A DNA stretch of 64,000 nucleotides from Cryptomeria japonica (taxonomy: Eukaryota; Streptophyta; Pinopsida; Cupressales; Cupressaceae), in assembly GCF_030272615.1 (NCBI RefSeq), contig NC_081410.1:567133152-567197151 (forward strand), written 5' to 3'. Every line of letters begins with the position of its first letter. Within the stretch, counting starts at the first letter, position 1. The position numbers and the translations under genes were made by a program. This document shows positions 1 to 11,667 of the stretch, one piece after another. A model generated the notes under the pieces. That model saw only the letters and a list, made by a program, of their open reading frames with translations. It made no database searches and was not told where the DNA came from.

Positions 1-982
1 GGGAGGGGGGGGATATTTTATGTATACTAGGTTGAACTCAATGAATGCCTATTCTTGCCCTCCATCTTATTCTGGTGAGCGTCTATAGATACCAACGTCT
101 ATAGACACCAGCTTGGTATAGTCAATAGGGCTAGTGGAATAAATATGCAGGTATCTGCAACGCAAACTCAAAAAAGATACACCAACAAATATAAATTGAT
201 AAATCATAAATTATGCTATATCTTTTAACTTTAATTTTATGGAATGACTTGATTGGTCACAAAAAAAATATGAACAATTGAATATAATTTTTGGTTTATC
301 TTTGTCATACATGAAAATCAATTAGATAAATGCTAGCTATTACATATCATAATGAGTGGTTTGAAGGGGAAAGGTGGCCAAAAGTTAAAGAAATAGTCTC
401 TTAACTTTTGATCTTCTCAATAGAGCATCCCATTATTTCTAAGTGGTGTGTTATGAATACTATCTATTCCCAAAGATTGAAGGATTTCTCAAATATTGAT
501 TAACTTAGTTCTTTCAATTATATGATTCACTTGACAATTACTTTTGAACTATCACATAGAATTTAGAGTTTCAACTAACCATTTTAGCTTCCAATTTTAG
601 TTTACAAGAATGACTATGTCAACTATTTAGATAATTTGATTATTGATACATGCAATGTTTTAGTTGATATAGCATAAAAGAACTTATTACAATAATCTAG
701 GATATTTCCCTCCCGTTGCAATGAGATTTATATGAAGTTTGAACTTAAACAATTTTCTACTAAAATAAAATAATTTTAAAAAATTCTCTTCCTTCTAAAG
801 ACATCATGAAGAGGGAATCATTGTTAACTTAACAAAATCATATGAGATTAGGATTGAAGTTATTCTTGGGCATAGCATGAACTGAATATATTTTTTATGC
901 AGGGGAAAGTTTAAGTTAAGAACATAAATAGTAATAAATAATGAATAGCTTGAGTTATCTAGGCTTGCATTAAAATAAAAAG
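1..982. other. AT-rich non-genic sequence
   Basis: No reading frame with recognisable protein similarity and no repeat structure was seen. The first dozen bases are a G-rich run. The stretch ends at the target-site duplication of the SINE that follows. Confidence 0.6.
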
Positions 983-993
983 ATGTGATCATG

Positions 994-1250
994 CCTACAA
1001 GGGCTAGCCCGCACGATGGGGAGCGGAGGCTTGAGGTCGTGGGTCACCCCCATAGTCTCGAGTTAGAAACTCCCCTTGGATTTACCTAGTGGGATCAGCG
1101 AGCAGGCCGATGGTCTCACCCCCCGAGGATTAGTCTCGCCTTAGCTCGCCCCATCCTAATCCCCAACTTGGCATAAATAATCCCAAGGCAAGGTAGGTCG
1201 AGCACTGGGCTGGGTCGTGAGGATACCTCTGGGTTAAAAAAAAAAAAAAA
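994..1250 (+). mobile_element. tRNA-derived SINE with 11-bp target-site duplication
   Basis: This is a GC-rich 257-bp block in very AT-rich surroundings. It ends in a run of 15 A (1236-1250) and is flanked by the perfect direct repeat ATGTGATCATG at 983-993 and 1251-1261. A degenerate pol III A-box-like stretch (TAGCCCGCACGATGG, about 1005-1019) and a B-box-like stretch (GGTCGTGGGTCACC, about 1033-1046) sit near the 5' end, as in plant tRNA-derived SINEs. The B box has lost two bases relative to the GGTTCRANNCC consensus, so this copy is probably inactive. The family was not identified. Confidence 0.85.
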
Positions 1251-1261
1251 ATGTGATCATG

Positions 1262-4200
1262 AAAAAAATTTTAAGTATCAAAATAAATTAGATTAGGTTG
1301 ATAACTTGAAGCATATGCTCCACCAAAATTTCATAACTAGGAACAATAGGGGAAGGAGAGATGTGTTTCTAGGAGAATTTTTTGAAGTAATTTGTAAGGG
1401 GATGACAATAGATTAATACTTTTAAAATATAGAATATTTTGAAATACAAGAATATTTTAAATATTTATATGATAACATGAAGAAGCCATTTATCATAGAT
1501 ATTATATAATTTAATTACAAAAGACTAGAATTGAATTGATATTTTATAGGAGATGTTCAACAAATAAATTAAAAAATATCATTATTATTGTTATCAATGA
1601 GCATATATTATATAAAAACTATAACATATGTATAAAGGCTACAAATTTTAACTACAAATGATAAAATATAGAAAATATGCAGTTATCCATATAACCAACA
1701 TCTAGTTGGATTGAATTAGAATTTGAGTTTAATTTTGAGTCACTCCTACTATGAGAAGTTTACTCTTTCATTAGAATGCTAACCAATCTTTTTTTGTGCT
1801 TTCTTGGAAACCCATATACTATTTGAAGAATTAACATCCTAATGTGTCGCTAGAGTCTAGCATTACGTAAATCTCTTGATTTTTAAGTTGCAAGGCATTA
1901 TGACTAATTGCCAACTTCTTTGATCAATCAAAGGTAAAGGTTATTCCTCTTGATTGATTGAATGAATTTACATGTGGACCAATTCTTCTTTGCAAAAAGT
2001 TAATTGGCAACTTGCAAAAGGAGGCTAAAGGAAAGCACCCTCAACTCAAGTGCATCCTACTCATTTGAAATTCACCATTTAATAGTATCAACTTAAGCTA
2101 ATGCATGAATCTATCCGTCATTACCTTAGTTTTTTAAAGGTTGGATTACGAAGAATGAGGAAGGTTAGTCGATGTGTTAAAAGAGTTGACTCCTCATTAG
2201 TATACATTTTTCATAGTAAATTCATAAGCCTTTCTTTCACTTCTTCCCCATGAGATAAATGCACTTTCCCAATCCTTCCTACATATTATTTGAGAATTAG
2301 ATCATAGGTTGTCATATGAAGTATCGTGTTCACAATATTCCATCATTGTATCACAATGGACCTAATATTCTCCTTATCAAATCTCAAAATAGGATCACTA
2401 CTATGAATGTCTTTCTTTTTTGTCTAGAAGCATCATATCAAGTATCTTATAAATCTCTAAAATTCTTGAAGAGTTGATCTTAACATATCTTATGATTCGT
2501 GTAATAGGTGACATAAAGGAGAAATCCTATTTACAAGTGCAAAAAAGTTACAAAAAAATATTATTTAAAGTAAGGATTAAGACTCAAATGTTAAAGACTG
2601 AATTCTATTACAAATTTAAGGAAAATAATTTTATGATTTGAAACATTAATAAATTAGTTTTTTAAATTATTAATAAAATTCATAATTTCTTATTTTATTA
2701 TATAAATTTGCAATCATCATCAATGATATTCTTTTTTACACTTATTCCTCATGTTATGCCAACCTCTAGCTATCTACCCCAATTGTAATTGACCACTATA
2801 AATTAAAGAGGGTCTTCCACCTCATCTAAATAGTATGCTCATATATTTACATTTGACAATTTTTCTAGAACACACAAGAATGTGTTGGCAAAAGCAAAAG
2901 AAATTGATAGGGTAAATTTGGATGGTGTAAGGGCAACCCTACATCATCAAAAATATTTTGGTCTAATTTTTCTAAGATTTTTTTTAAATAAAGTTTTAGG
3001 ATGAATATATTTCTAAGAAAAGGCCAATATTTAGTAAATATTGTGGCCATAGTTTGAGGGCAAGTTTGACTAGGTGCTTCAAATTTGAATCTAGCATATT
3101 CTACTTCAAACTTGGAATATTCCTTTTTAGGTATACTATTATAGGAGATATCATTTGTGACCACTCATAATTTCCATCCTAAATGATAGCTATTCAAACT
3201 GGTTTCAAGAGTGATTTTTACGTCTCTTTCTATTTTTCGAGGTCTTGGTAAGTGGAGGAGGAGGCCTTGTTGATAGATATTATTGGTAGATTTAGAGGTG
3301 GAGTTGGCAAGGCATCTAATGACATTAAATGCAATTTCAAAAGTGAGAATATGCTGCCCTCTTGGTTTTGGAAGCAACAAATAATTTAAAATATCCTATT
3401 GTTGATCTTAGAGAAGGCCTTTTAAAGAACTCGAGGAGGAGAAGCAAGTTTCTAAGGAAGAAGACCAATTTCAAGGAGAGATTTTGTGGTATCTCTTGTT
3501 GGTTTTTGTTTTCTATTTAAGATCAGATTATTATCAGTTTGGTAATGGTTTTCATTGGCCCATATGGCTGCAAATCAATTCAGCAATTTTTGAATGAGAA
3601 ACATGAGAAATTTATTGTAGATTTTTAGTTAAATTCTAGTAGAACCAATCTCACAAAATAGTTCTACTAGTGGAAGCTAGAGGCTATGTAGGTATGAAAT
3701 ATTGCCTAGGGATTCAACTCATGTCTTGCACAATTGTAGAAACACTTTGGATTCATTAACCATGTGAAGAATAAAATACATGTGTGCATATTATATAGTG
3801 AATGTCTCCATTACTATTTGTATTTCCCTTACCACACTTGCTAGCATGAATGTGAACATTTGATAATATGATAACATTCTAATGAAATACAAGATTTTTA
3901 ATTTTCATTTGTTTGTTGCATATTGATTCGTACAATTCAATTTAGATATCTAAGTATGACAATTATGTGGATAACTAAGATTTGTAACTTCTTTAGTGTG
4001 GTGTTAGAGAGTTATGTCCTATTATTGGATACTTCTTATTTGATGCATTTTATGGTTAAATCAATCCTTGTATGCTTTAATTTCATTTTTAGTCCTCTAA
4101 TAAACTATGGCTTTTTTTCTTATTGGATACACATTGATCCTTGAAGCAAATGATGCAATCACACTCCTTAAATAAACAAATATTTAATAGAAAAACACCA

Positions 4201-4608
4201 TTAACAAACCTTATTTGTTTGTCCATCATAGTGAATCATGTATACTTACCTTCATCCCTTCCCCTTATTAACTATGTTAAATATTTTATGTAGTTGGTTA
4301 GATTTCATCCTAGTGACAATCTCTCTGGTCAAACTTACTTTGGGTACAATTATAATTTTTGCACCTTGTACTACTTTTAGCATCATTTATCTTGCTAAGG
4401 ATGCCTTTAGGAGCATTTTGTTTGGTTTAAGCTAACCCCAAAGTGAAAGAGAGGTTATCCACTCTTGTTAATGGTCTTTTAACCATCTTTAGTTTGTTGA
4501 TGAACCTCATTTTTTTTAGCTCTTGAAGACAAGCCCTATACTTGAAGGTTAGAAGAGTTCAAGGATTATGGAGTAGTGGTTTTAGGACACAACAATGTAG
4601 AAGAGAAT
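1262..4608. other. Non-genic AT-rich sequence
   Basis: No gene was recognised. The only notable item is a minus-strand reading frame (3380 to 2865), listed separately. Scattered short ORFs elsewhere have no recognisable domain. Confidence 0.5.
2865..3380 (-). other. Possible relict ORF, unrecognised
   Basis: About 170 codons are open on the minus strand with a single internal TGA at 3165-3167, which is long for DNA this AT-rich. The predicted peptide has a basic first half (PRPRKIERDVKI) and a second half containing EVEYARFKFEAPSQ. No family was recognised, and no promoter or intron signals could be assigned. It may be a fragment of an old transposon ORF or chance. Confidence 0.2.
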
Positions 4609-4900
4609 CATAGCTAGCATTGTCAATGTCTTAAAGGCTAATTGGGAATTAGTGTTTGTTTCTTGTAGAGTAAACTAAAAATAAGGAATGAGTTATTGTA
4701 GGTGTGATCTTAACTTCTTAGTGGTGGCCCAACTGCTATGAAATTAAAAGCAAGAAAATATCTTAACATATAGCATGATAGGTAGCGTTATCAATGTCCT
4801 ATAGAGGTATTGTGAATTATTGTCTATTTCTTATAAAGTAAATTGAAAATAAGGAAGGAATTATTGCAGATGTATTCTTAACTTCTTAATAGTCTCATGA
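4609..4900. repeat. Degenerate tandem duplication, about 120 bp x2
   Basis: Two diverged copies lie in direct orientation at about 4609-4730 and 4780-4900. Both contain the order AT(C)AATGTC, a GTAAA(C/T)T motif, AAAATAAGGAA and CTTAACTTCTTA. They differ at many positions, so the duplication is old. No coding potential was seen. Confidence 0.6.
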
Positions 4901-5869
4901 TCTTATCTTTTTTGGAGTTGATAGCTATCTCCACAACTCCAAGAAACCATCTGCAACCAAAACACCTATTACGTGTGAAGATAAAAAGTTATGATTGATG
5001 ATGTGCAACCTTGAGAGAGATTGATCCAATAGGAATGTGATATTGAGATTAATCTATAAATGAATTGGATAGATTGTAATTAAAACAATGAATGCTTATA
5101 AAAGCATTAAAAAAAATCTCTAGATGAAAAACCTAGGAGATGATTAAATTAGAGCATAACAAATGTCTTAATCACATAACTGGAGGCAACTTGACTTATA
5201 ATTAGCTCAATCTAATAATAGAAAAACACTTCTATGTTTGGCTTAAGTGTAAAAAGATAATAATGGACCTAAGTAATTAATGATTGATTAATTAGCTACT
5301 GAGGTGTTATCTTAATTACTCCAACAATCTTGCCAAATTCTTGTCTATCGCGTGGAAAGTTCATGTTCTTTTCCAATTTTAATATTAGATACTATTAGAT
5401 TATTGATACCTCTATAGAACATCAACAACTCATTTAATAATACATGGAACCCTTTTGTCTATATGCTTCGTTCTTTTTAATTTATATTTCAAATAAACCA
5501 ATTGATTATTATGTCTTTAAATATTCAAATGTGTATATACATGTGTATATATCCAATTGTGAACAGTTTGTGTTGGATTATTAACATCAGCTGAAAGATG
5601 ATTTAAAAGTGCACAGCAATAACTTTTTTGTATGTATGGTTATTATGGTTTTTTTTTTTTTTAAATTAGATTTGCAAAAAAGCAATTCATTATGTCATAT
5701 ATCTGTAAAAGTCTAGAAGCATATGTACATGCACATATATCCATTGTCAACAGTCTATATATACACATCTGTACATTACCGAAATGAACATAAGTGATCA
5801 TATATGTCCAGCTAATATAGGTCCAGCTGTATACGCAGTCTACATATGCCTATCTGAGATACCTGACAA
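4901..5869. other. Non-genic sequence upstream of the PPR relic
   Basis: AT-rich, with a poly-T run near 5650 and two similar 30-bp stretches around 5538-5570 and 5729-5760 (CATATATCCA...TGT(G/C)AACAGT). No gene was recognised. Confidence 0.5.
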
Positions 5870-6325
5870 TTGATGGATTTCTATGAGGCATTTTATCGAA
5901 CAGTTCCACGTGCCTTATGTATGCTTTCATTTGTTGCATACACGCCTACCAGAGCAGTAGCAGCTACAACATCTGACAAAATTCCTATATCCTTAGTGCT
6001 TTGATGGATGCCCATACGCTACTCCAAAGCTCTCATTTGGCTTAAGCTTTTTCAACAAATCCATTTTGTGAATATCCTGCAATCACCGGCATTTCTTTGA
6101 ATCAAACAGCTCACAAGCCTTGTCTATGCTTCCCCATTTTGAATGCATGTCTACCAGACCATTTCCAAGTACAACACATTAAAGTCGCCTATCGTTTATG
6201 CTTTTATGGACACATAAAACCCTTTTCAACGCTCCCATTTTTGCAATGGCTGCTGTTACACTGGCAAATGTAAACTGATCAGGCTGGAGACCAGTGAATA
6301 GTGCGACTACCTCCCGAGGACACTT
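5870..6325 (-). pseudogene. PPR protein pseudogene fragment
   Basis: Read on the minus strand from about 6325, the sequence gives typical plant PLS-class PPR text. It contains GLQPDQFTFASV, AKMGAL and VLGNGLVDMHSKWGS followed by IDKACELFD, then in another frame VIAGYSQNGF, and then GIHQSTKDIGILSDVVAATAL and LFDKMPHRN. In the family these repeats bind organellar RNA; here the frame is broken by stops (for example after the DRRL segment) and at least two frameshifts. No start codon, targeting peptide or E/DYW tail is attached, so it is a fragment of roughly four repeats. It is clearly a PPR relic, but the parent gene cannot be named. Confidence 0.85.
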
Positions 6326-6937
6326 TAAACTTTGGGCGGGAGAAAAGAGTTTGAAAAATTAAACTCTGGGTGGGATTAATGGGTACAGAGACGACAAGTA
6401 AGGAAAGAAGATGGGTTAGAGGGGCCCACAGGTCCATGAAAATGTTAACGGTGCTTATTTCTCCAACGAAAATGGACGGGAATGAACGTTAGAGGAAGGA
6501 ATGCGCCTACAGAACACGTAAGCAGTCAAAGTTTAGTGTGTGCTGTTTAAGCTATCTCGTTAATTTCTTGCAGTTTTATTTTAGCGATTGTATAATATTT
6601 GTGCTATCTAAGTGACCATCGAACAATTGTTATTGATCTGCGAGCACATTTGAAAGCTTTTAACTTCTTTGTTGCATCCATGATCTCTGTTATCCAAACT
6701 TTATTCGATGATATTATTTCATCCAATGAGCTTCTCTGACTATTAGCAGATACAAGAGGGACACGTCTATTCTGGCTCCAAAATGGCAGTACAGTTTGAC
6801 TAACACGCATGTTAGTCGCGCGTTTTATACTGTCGACTTTGCAATAAACATCTGCGATTGACTAACACGTCGCTATCACGCTGTACGAAAGATCTTTTTT
6901 GAAACCAGAATAACTTCAGCCATACAAGAGTGGGAAG
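6326..6937. other. Non-genic sequence
   Basis: Sequence between the PPR relic and the PME-upstream-like copy. A 68-codon minus-strand ORF (6810 to 6604) begins just downstream of that copy but resembles nothing recognised, and certainly not the PME coding region. CGCGC and a repeated GACTAACACG motif (about 6795 and 6855) are visible. Confidence 0.45.
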
Positions 6938-7340
6938 GGTATGAAATTCTCATTCCCTTAAAACTCTCGATTGCTTATCGTCACTTCATCCAGATTTTCT
7001 TTTCTATTTTATCTTCAATCTCGACTCTCACGTTGTCAAACTCAACAGCTAGGAGGACATGGAATTCGTATGCCACCATAATTTGAATGGTTTGGGGTGC
7101 AAGAGACTAGCATTCAACGTTGAAGTTTCATAGTAGTTGTTTTACTTCACGAGACATTCACTTGGATTGAGAAAGCCCACGACAAGCAAGCACCGTTACT
7201 AAATTAAGCCCATTCATTATATCCTGTTTTCTTATATTGCAGATTCTTCTTGTTATTAATGTCACTTTAAAACTACTTCGTACAAGATTCTCTGTACTTC
7301 ACCTTTTCTATTCATGGCCAAATAGTTACCGAGTCAAACA
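6938..7340 (-). repeat. Detached copy of the PME upstream region
   Basis: This stretch aligns by eye with the DNA upstream of the PME gene (about 57745-58040, same orientation). Shared blocks in the same order are TATGAAATTCTCATTC, TGCTTATCGT, TTGTCAAACTCAACAGCTA, ATTCAACGTTGA, ACTTGGATTGA followed by AAGCCCAC, and TTCGTACAAGATTCTCTGTA. No PME coding sequence follows on the downstream side, so the copy is promoter-only. It is more diverged from the PME locus than the 11.7-12.6 kb copy. Confidence 0.75.
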
Positions 7341-10300
7341 TTAATAGCCACTTTGTATAGTCTTGACTAGACCTTAATTCTTTTTAGTCTAGAAGCCTAA
7401 GTAGTCGATATCATTGTGATCAACATAATTCATATAAAGAAAATGGAAGACTATCCATGCAAATCCAATTCACGCGCCATCAAGCCGTTCAACCACAATT
7501 TTATCAAAAAGAGTTGCTACCAAACATTTAAACATCCATTTCAAAGTAATTTGCTTTCCCATTTGATGTAGATCGATTCCAGGGAGCTTGGATGCATTAT
7601 ACAAAGTTTTCGAAGGCAGTTTTATCGATTGCATGCAGTATGTCGTGTGCATACGGAAGAGTACGACGTGGAATCTGATCGTTTTGCTTTGTTTTTCCTT
7701 TCCCGACCAAACCTGATTGGGATGCCTTTTGAAAGTGAAGGGCGTTCACTTTCAAAAAGGGAAAAGGTCAAATCTGGAACCATTTACCCTAGCCCGTCGC
7801 TCTCCCTAAGCTATTGTTATCCTATTTGACCCTCCAAATGTCATTCATTCACCTCCATATTGATATTCCAGATCACTTCATTAATCCGTTTACCAATAAT
7901 CTGTTTGTAATTAGTATGTTAGTTCCACCTCATAACACGTTTTTTAATCCACTTAATATAATTTAAATTTAATTCATTTCAGTAATAATGTTTCTTAGTC
8001 TATTTAATATAGTTTTAATTCAAATTCATGGGAGTAATACCATCTTGAATAAATCGGTGGATTTTTAATAAATTTAGTTGAAAGTTACAATATAATAAAA
8101 TTTGAATTATTTAGTAGTATACTTGCAATTATGTCTTAATATGACTTCGAATTCTTGATTCAAATGTATTTAGTAGAATGTTCTCATATGTTTCAAATGA
8201 ATCAGCTTTGAGTTGGTATCTTGGGTTATCTATTAAATTTATAATGTAGATTGATTCTTTTTAACTAAGGCCTAATTTATTGTTTTTCCTATCTTGTTGG
8301 GGGTGTTAGTGATCACATAGACTCTTTGGGTACAACAATTATTGTACATGCTATTTTGGGAGTTGTTAAGATTAAGGGTCTTGTACTAGTTTTGTCACAC
8401 AAAAAATTAGGTCTACAATTTAGATACTAATTAGGCTTAGTTAGTTAATTTGGGGATTTCAAATAAGGGAGACAAGAATAATGTAAATCCTTTCTACATA
8501 TAAATATTATGTATTATTGATATTTTGTTGCATACTATGGATGTTTCACTCTAAATAGTCATGTTTTGTTGAAGATTATTAAAACACTTTATTGAAGTAA
8601 GATGTTGCATTAGTTTAGTATTAGAGCATAATAAGATGTTTGGGATGGAGACATTGTGAGAAGAATTTTAGTGCTTTAATGGACAGCTATAGACATGGTT
8701 GTTGATGCATTTACTATTTTTTATTTCTTGCATATTGAGCATGTGTTAAGCTTGACTAATGTAGCTCTTCCAATACCATCATCCCTCCAAATAATTCTTT
8801 ATGTATACATACCTCACACCTATGTGGATAATAATGTTGTACATATATATAATGAACAACTGACTACCTCACATCTATATAGCTGATAATATTAAACAAT
8901 AAAATGTCTGAATACTATATATAATATAACCCCAAATAAAATAGATTCAAATTAATACCTCAATTTGAAGATAGATCCTTAATCATAGGTTACAAGTGCA
9001 TAGAAGTTCCTCTAAGAAAAATTGGTTTATGATTTGTTTATTTTAATGATGTGATATTAGTCAATTGGACCAAATATTGGTGTGTATCTAATTGGGATAA
9101 AAATTCAGAACTAGAAGGAAAAAATATAATGAAATGCAACATAGAAGTTGATTGATCTATGCACATATACCATCAAATTATAATTATCATACATAAAGCA
9201 TACTTAATTTTTTATTATAGGATAAAATAGGTTTTAATGGGACCCAAAACCATTTTTACAAAATATTGTCACAAAGATAAACACAAGCAACTGATAGCAA
9301 ACAAACCGCCTAAACACATCAAAAATAAAGACAACAAAAATACTTAGTTATTCAAAACTCTAGATTATGTTATCCTATATGAGTCAAATGGAGGATTATT
9401 ACAATAGCTATAATATTTTTAAAATATCATTACATTTTCACGTTATAAATACAATCATGTTAGAAAAAGTGACAAGAGAAAACCCTTACAATAATGAATA
9501 TTTTCCTAGAGATACAAATATTTTTGAAAACCCTCTTCATAATACCTATAGTGTGTTCTTCTAGAGGTAGAGATGACATGATTGAAGCCCTAAAATATGT
9601 GTACCCCATTTAACTTCTAGCTTCTACTAGCAGAATGAACCTCTCTTTTAAAATGAAACAAAATAATGGCTTTAACATCTTGCTAGTTATGAAACTGTAA
9701 CTAGTGGAATTGTAGCATTATCAAATTTGCAAGAAATGATGAATCATGCTAAAAATGGGAACCTTAGATTGAGATATGGGTTAGGTATTGATCTCAAGTA
9801 GCTCACCATTCATGGTGGTAATTACAAAGAAAAATTTGGCAATTAACTTTGAAACATAATCAACTTTTTAAAAATTGTATCTTTTCATTTCTAGTGCTTG
9901 TCAACACCCAAGGCCTAGGAGAAAAATATCTAGTGGGAAGAAAAAGTGGGAGGTGATAACCTAGAACAATTGAGGTGCTCCATAGGTCCTAGGTGGAACC
10001 TTGGAGTGATAACCTCGAAGAAAAATTGCACTAGTAGACAACAAGAGTGGAACAAAACTTGAAACTAAAACCTTATGTTATAGGTTTCTTTGGGGACCCA
10101 ATGTTTAGGGAGGTATGATGTGTCAAAGTGTTAGGAGAAAGTGAGGACTTGTAACTAAAGCCTTGAGGTTTTAAGTTTCATTTTCCACCTAGAGTCTGGC
10201 TTTAAGGAAGGCCCAACAAGATGACCTAGAATCATTAGTTCCATGTTCCTATTAAGGTTTGGAGCTTGAGAGGCACCAATAAGAAAAAACAACCATGTGA

Positions 10301-10379
10301 CTTGATAAAAAAATGAACACCTCCAAAGCAATCATGTAGGTACAGACTAATAGAAACAAGATTGAACCATATAAGAGCC
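7341..10379. other. Non-genic AT-rich sequence
   Basis: About 3 kb without a recognisable gene. It holds the short hairpin at 7725-7760 and otherwise featureless AT-rich DNA. Several ORFs of 60-66 codons occur here with no similarity that I recognise. Confidence 0.5.
7725..7760. repeat. Short inverted repeat (hairpin)
   Basis: CCTTTTGAAAGTGAA at 7725-7739 is the reverse complement of TTCACTTTCAAAAAGG at 7745-7760 apart from one extra A, with a 5-nt loop. It could form a 15-bp stem. No T-run or MITE target-site duplication was recognised next to it. Confidence 0.7.
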
Positions 10380-11240
10380 AACTATAGAAGCTACTAAAAC
10401 CTTGTTGTCTACTAACAAGGTCAAGAGAACCTTATCGGTAGCCAACAAGGGTTTTGAAACCACACCAAATCATCAATCTTAATACAAGCCTTTAATATTT
10501 TTCTTTCATCTAATTTTCTCTATTAAAATTGTCTTCTTCCCTTCACCTTCACTTCATTCTAAATAGGTTCTAAAAATTATGTCAAGGTTCTATAAGGTTT
10601 TGATAACCTTTTGGAGATGGGGAAAAAATACACACAATCGAATCCAGAAAAATAAAGTAGTATACAATATGGATTGTGGAAATCTCATAGCTTTAACCTT
10701 TTGGAGAGCCAATAAATATTCTTGAACCCGGTTCATTTGTAGAAAAACCCTTCAAAATATAATCACATTTCAATTTCAGAAAGTCTTGAAAACCTCTTAA
10801 AGCTTTGAAAAAGTTGTGAGAACCTTGTCGGGAGAAAATAGATGTTTTGAAACCTTCAAATTTCAATAAACATCAAACTTAGCCACATTCAAATATTTAT
10901 AAAATGTTTGTTAGCCTTCAATAACTTGTGCAAATCATGTTGGGAGCCAACAAAGGTTTTAGAATGTTTCCAACTTTTTGAAGCATGATGACTTGACATA
11001 TTTTACAATTGAAACAATAATTTAAGAAAACCCATGTTAGGTGTTGATAAGGTTGTGATAACCTTGTTGTCTCCTATTCAAAGTTTTGAGTCCTTAGTGA
11101 AATGTTGATAATAAAATAACATAGACGAACTAGGAGAAGGTTAGAGTAAATATATGGGGTGTTGAAAAGCTTGCGATAACCATGTTGAGGTCTGACATGG
11201 TTCTAAAGTCTTTTAGGAAAGCCAACAAAACACTTAACAA
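10380..11240. repeat. Degenerate repeats with a core AACCTTGT-GG-GCCAACAAGG
   Basis: Variants of one phrase recur every 60-200 bp. Examples are AACCTTGTTGTCTACTAACAAGG near 10400, AACCTTATCGG then GCCAACAAGG near 10430, AACCTTGTCGGGAG near 10825, CATGTTGGGAGCCAACAAAGG near 10940, AACCTTGTTGTC near 11060 and AACCATGTTGAGG near 11177. Several half-units are inverted relative to each other (CCTTGTTG/CAACAAGG). The units are too diverged to define a period. No ORF runs through them. Confidence 0.55.
10619..10695. repeat. Direct repeat copy 1 of a 76-bp sequence
   Basis: The block from GGAAAAAATACACACAATCG to CTCATAGCTTTA recurs almost unchanged at about 11439-11514. The shared segment includes TATACAATATGGATTGTGG. 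The two copies are about 820 bp apart in the same orientation and bracket the degenerate repeat region. Confidence 0.85.
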
Positions 11241-11373
11241 GTAATTTTTTTCTAACTGAAAAGACTGGTTGAAGTGAAAATGAAAGGCAACACAAGGAAA
11301 AAGTGGACATATGAAAACAAAGGCATAATATACTAGTTTGTTTTTCTGGATTAGATTGTGTGGACATACGAAA

Positions 11374-11514
11374 ACAATCGAATCCAGAAAAACAAGATGG
11401 AAAAAAATACACACAATCGAATCCAGAAAAACAAGGATGGAAAAAAATACACACAATCGAATCCAAAAAACAAACTAGTATACAATATGGATTGTGGAAA
11501 TCTCATAGCTTTAA
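11374..11514. repeat. 40-bp tandem repeats and second copy of the 76-bp repeat
   Basis: The unit TCGAATCCAGAAAAACAA plus GGATGGAAAAAAATACACACAA occurs two and a half times (starts near 11378, 11417 and 11457). Just upstream, 11337-11362 contains the same phrase inverted (TTTTTCTGGATTAGATTGTG), so a hairpin is possible. The last unit runs into the copy of the 10619-10695 repeat. Confidence 0.85.
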
Positions 11515-11667
11515 ACGCATAATATTTTATATCTGATATTGAATGATTCATAAATCAAGATAAGATTCCAGCTACATATGATATATTCCTGATTTTGAAT
11601 AGATTTGATTTTTTTGTCTAAATTATAGGTCACATGACTTTAAATCGTGCAACTGTTTCTTTATGAC

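Noticed and set aside
7470-7652. Minus-strand ORF (GIDLHQMGKQITL...) that faintly recalls a PPR repeat
   Set aside because: Only a GIDLHQ-like phrase fits; residues expected for the following repeat are absent, so it was not called.
9367-9564. 65-codon plus-strand ORF
   Set aside because: AT-rich, Asn/Tyr-rich composition typical of chance ORFs in this DNA; no similarity recognised.
11130-11551. Hydrophobic Cys/Phe-rich minus-strand ORFs in three frames
   Set aside because: They are translations of the 40-bp tandem repeat in three frames; all repeat with its period and show no domain.
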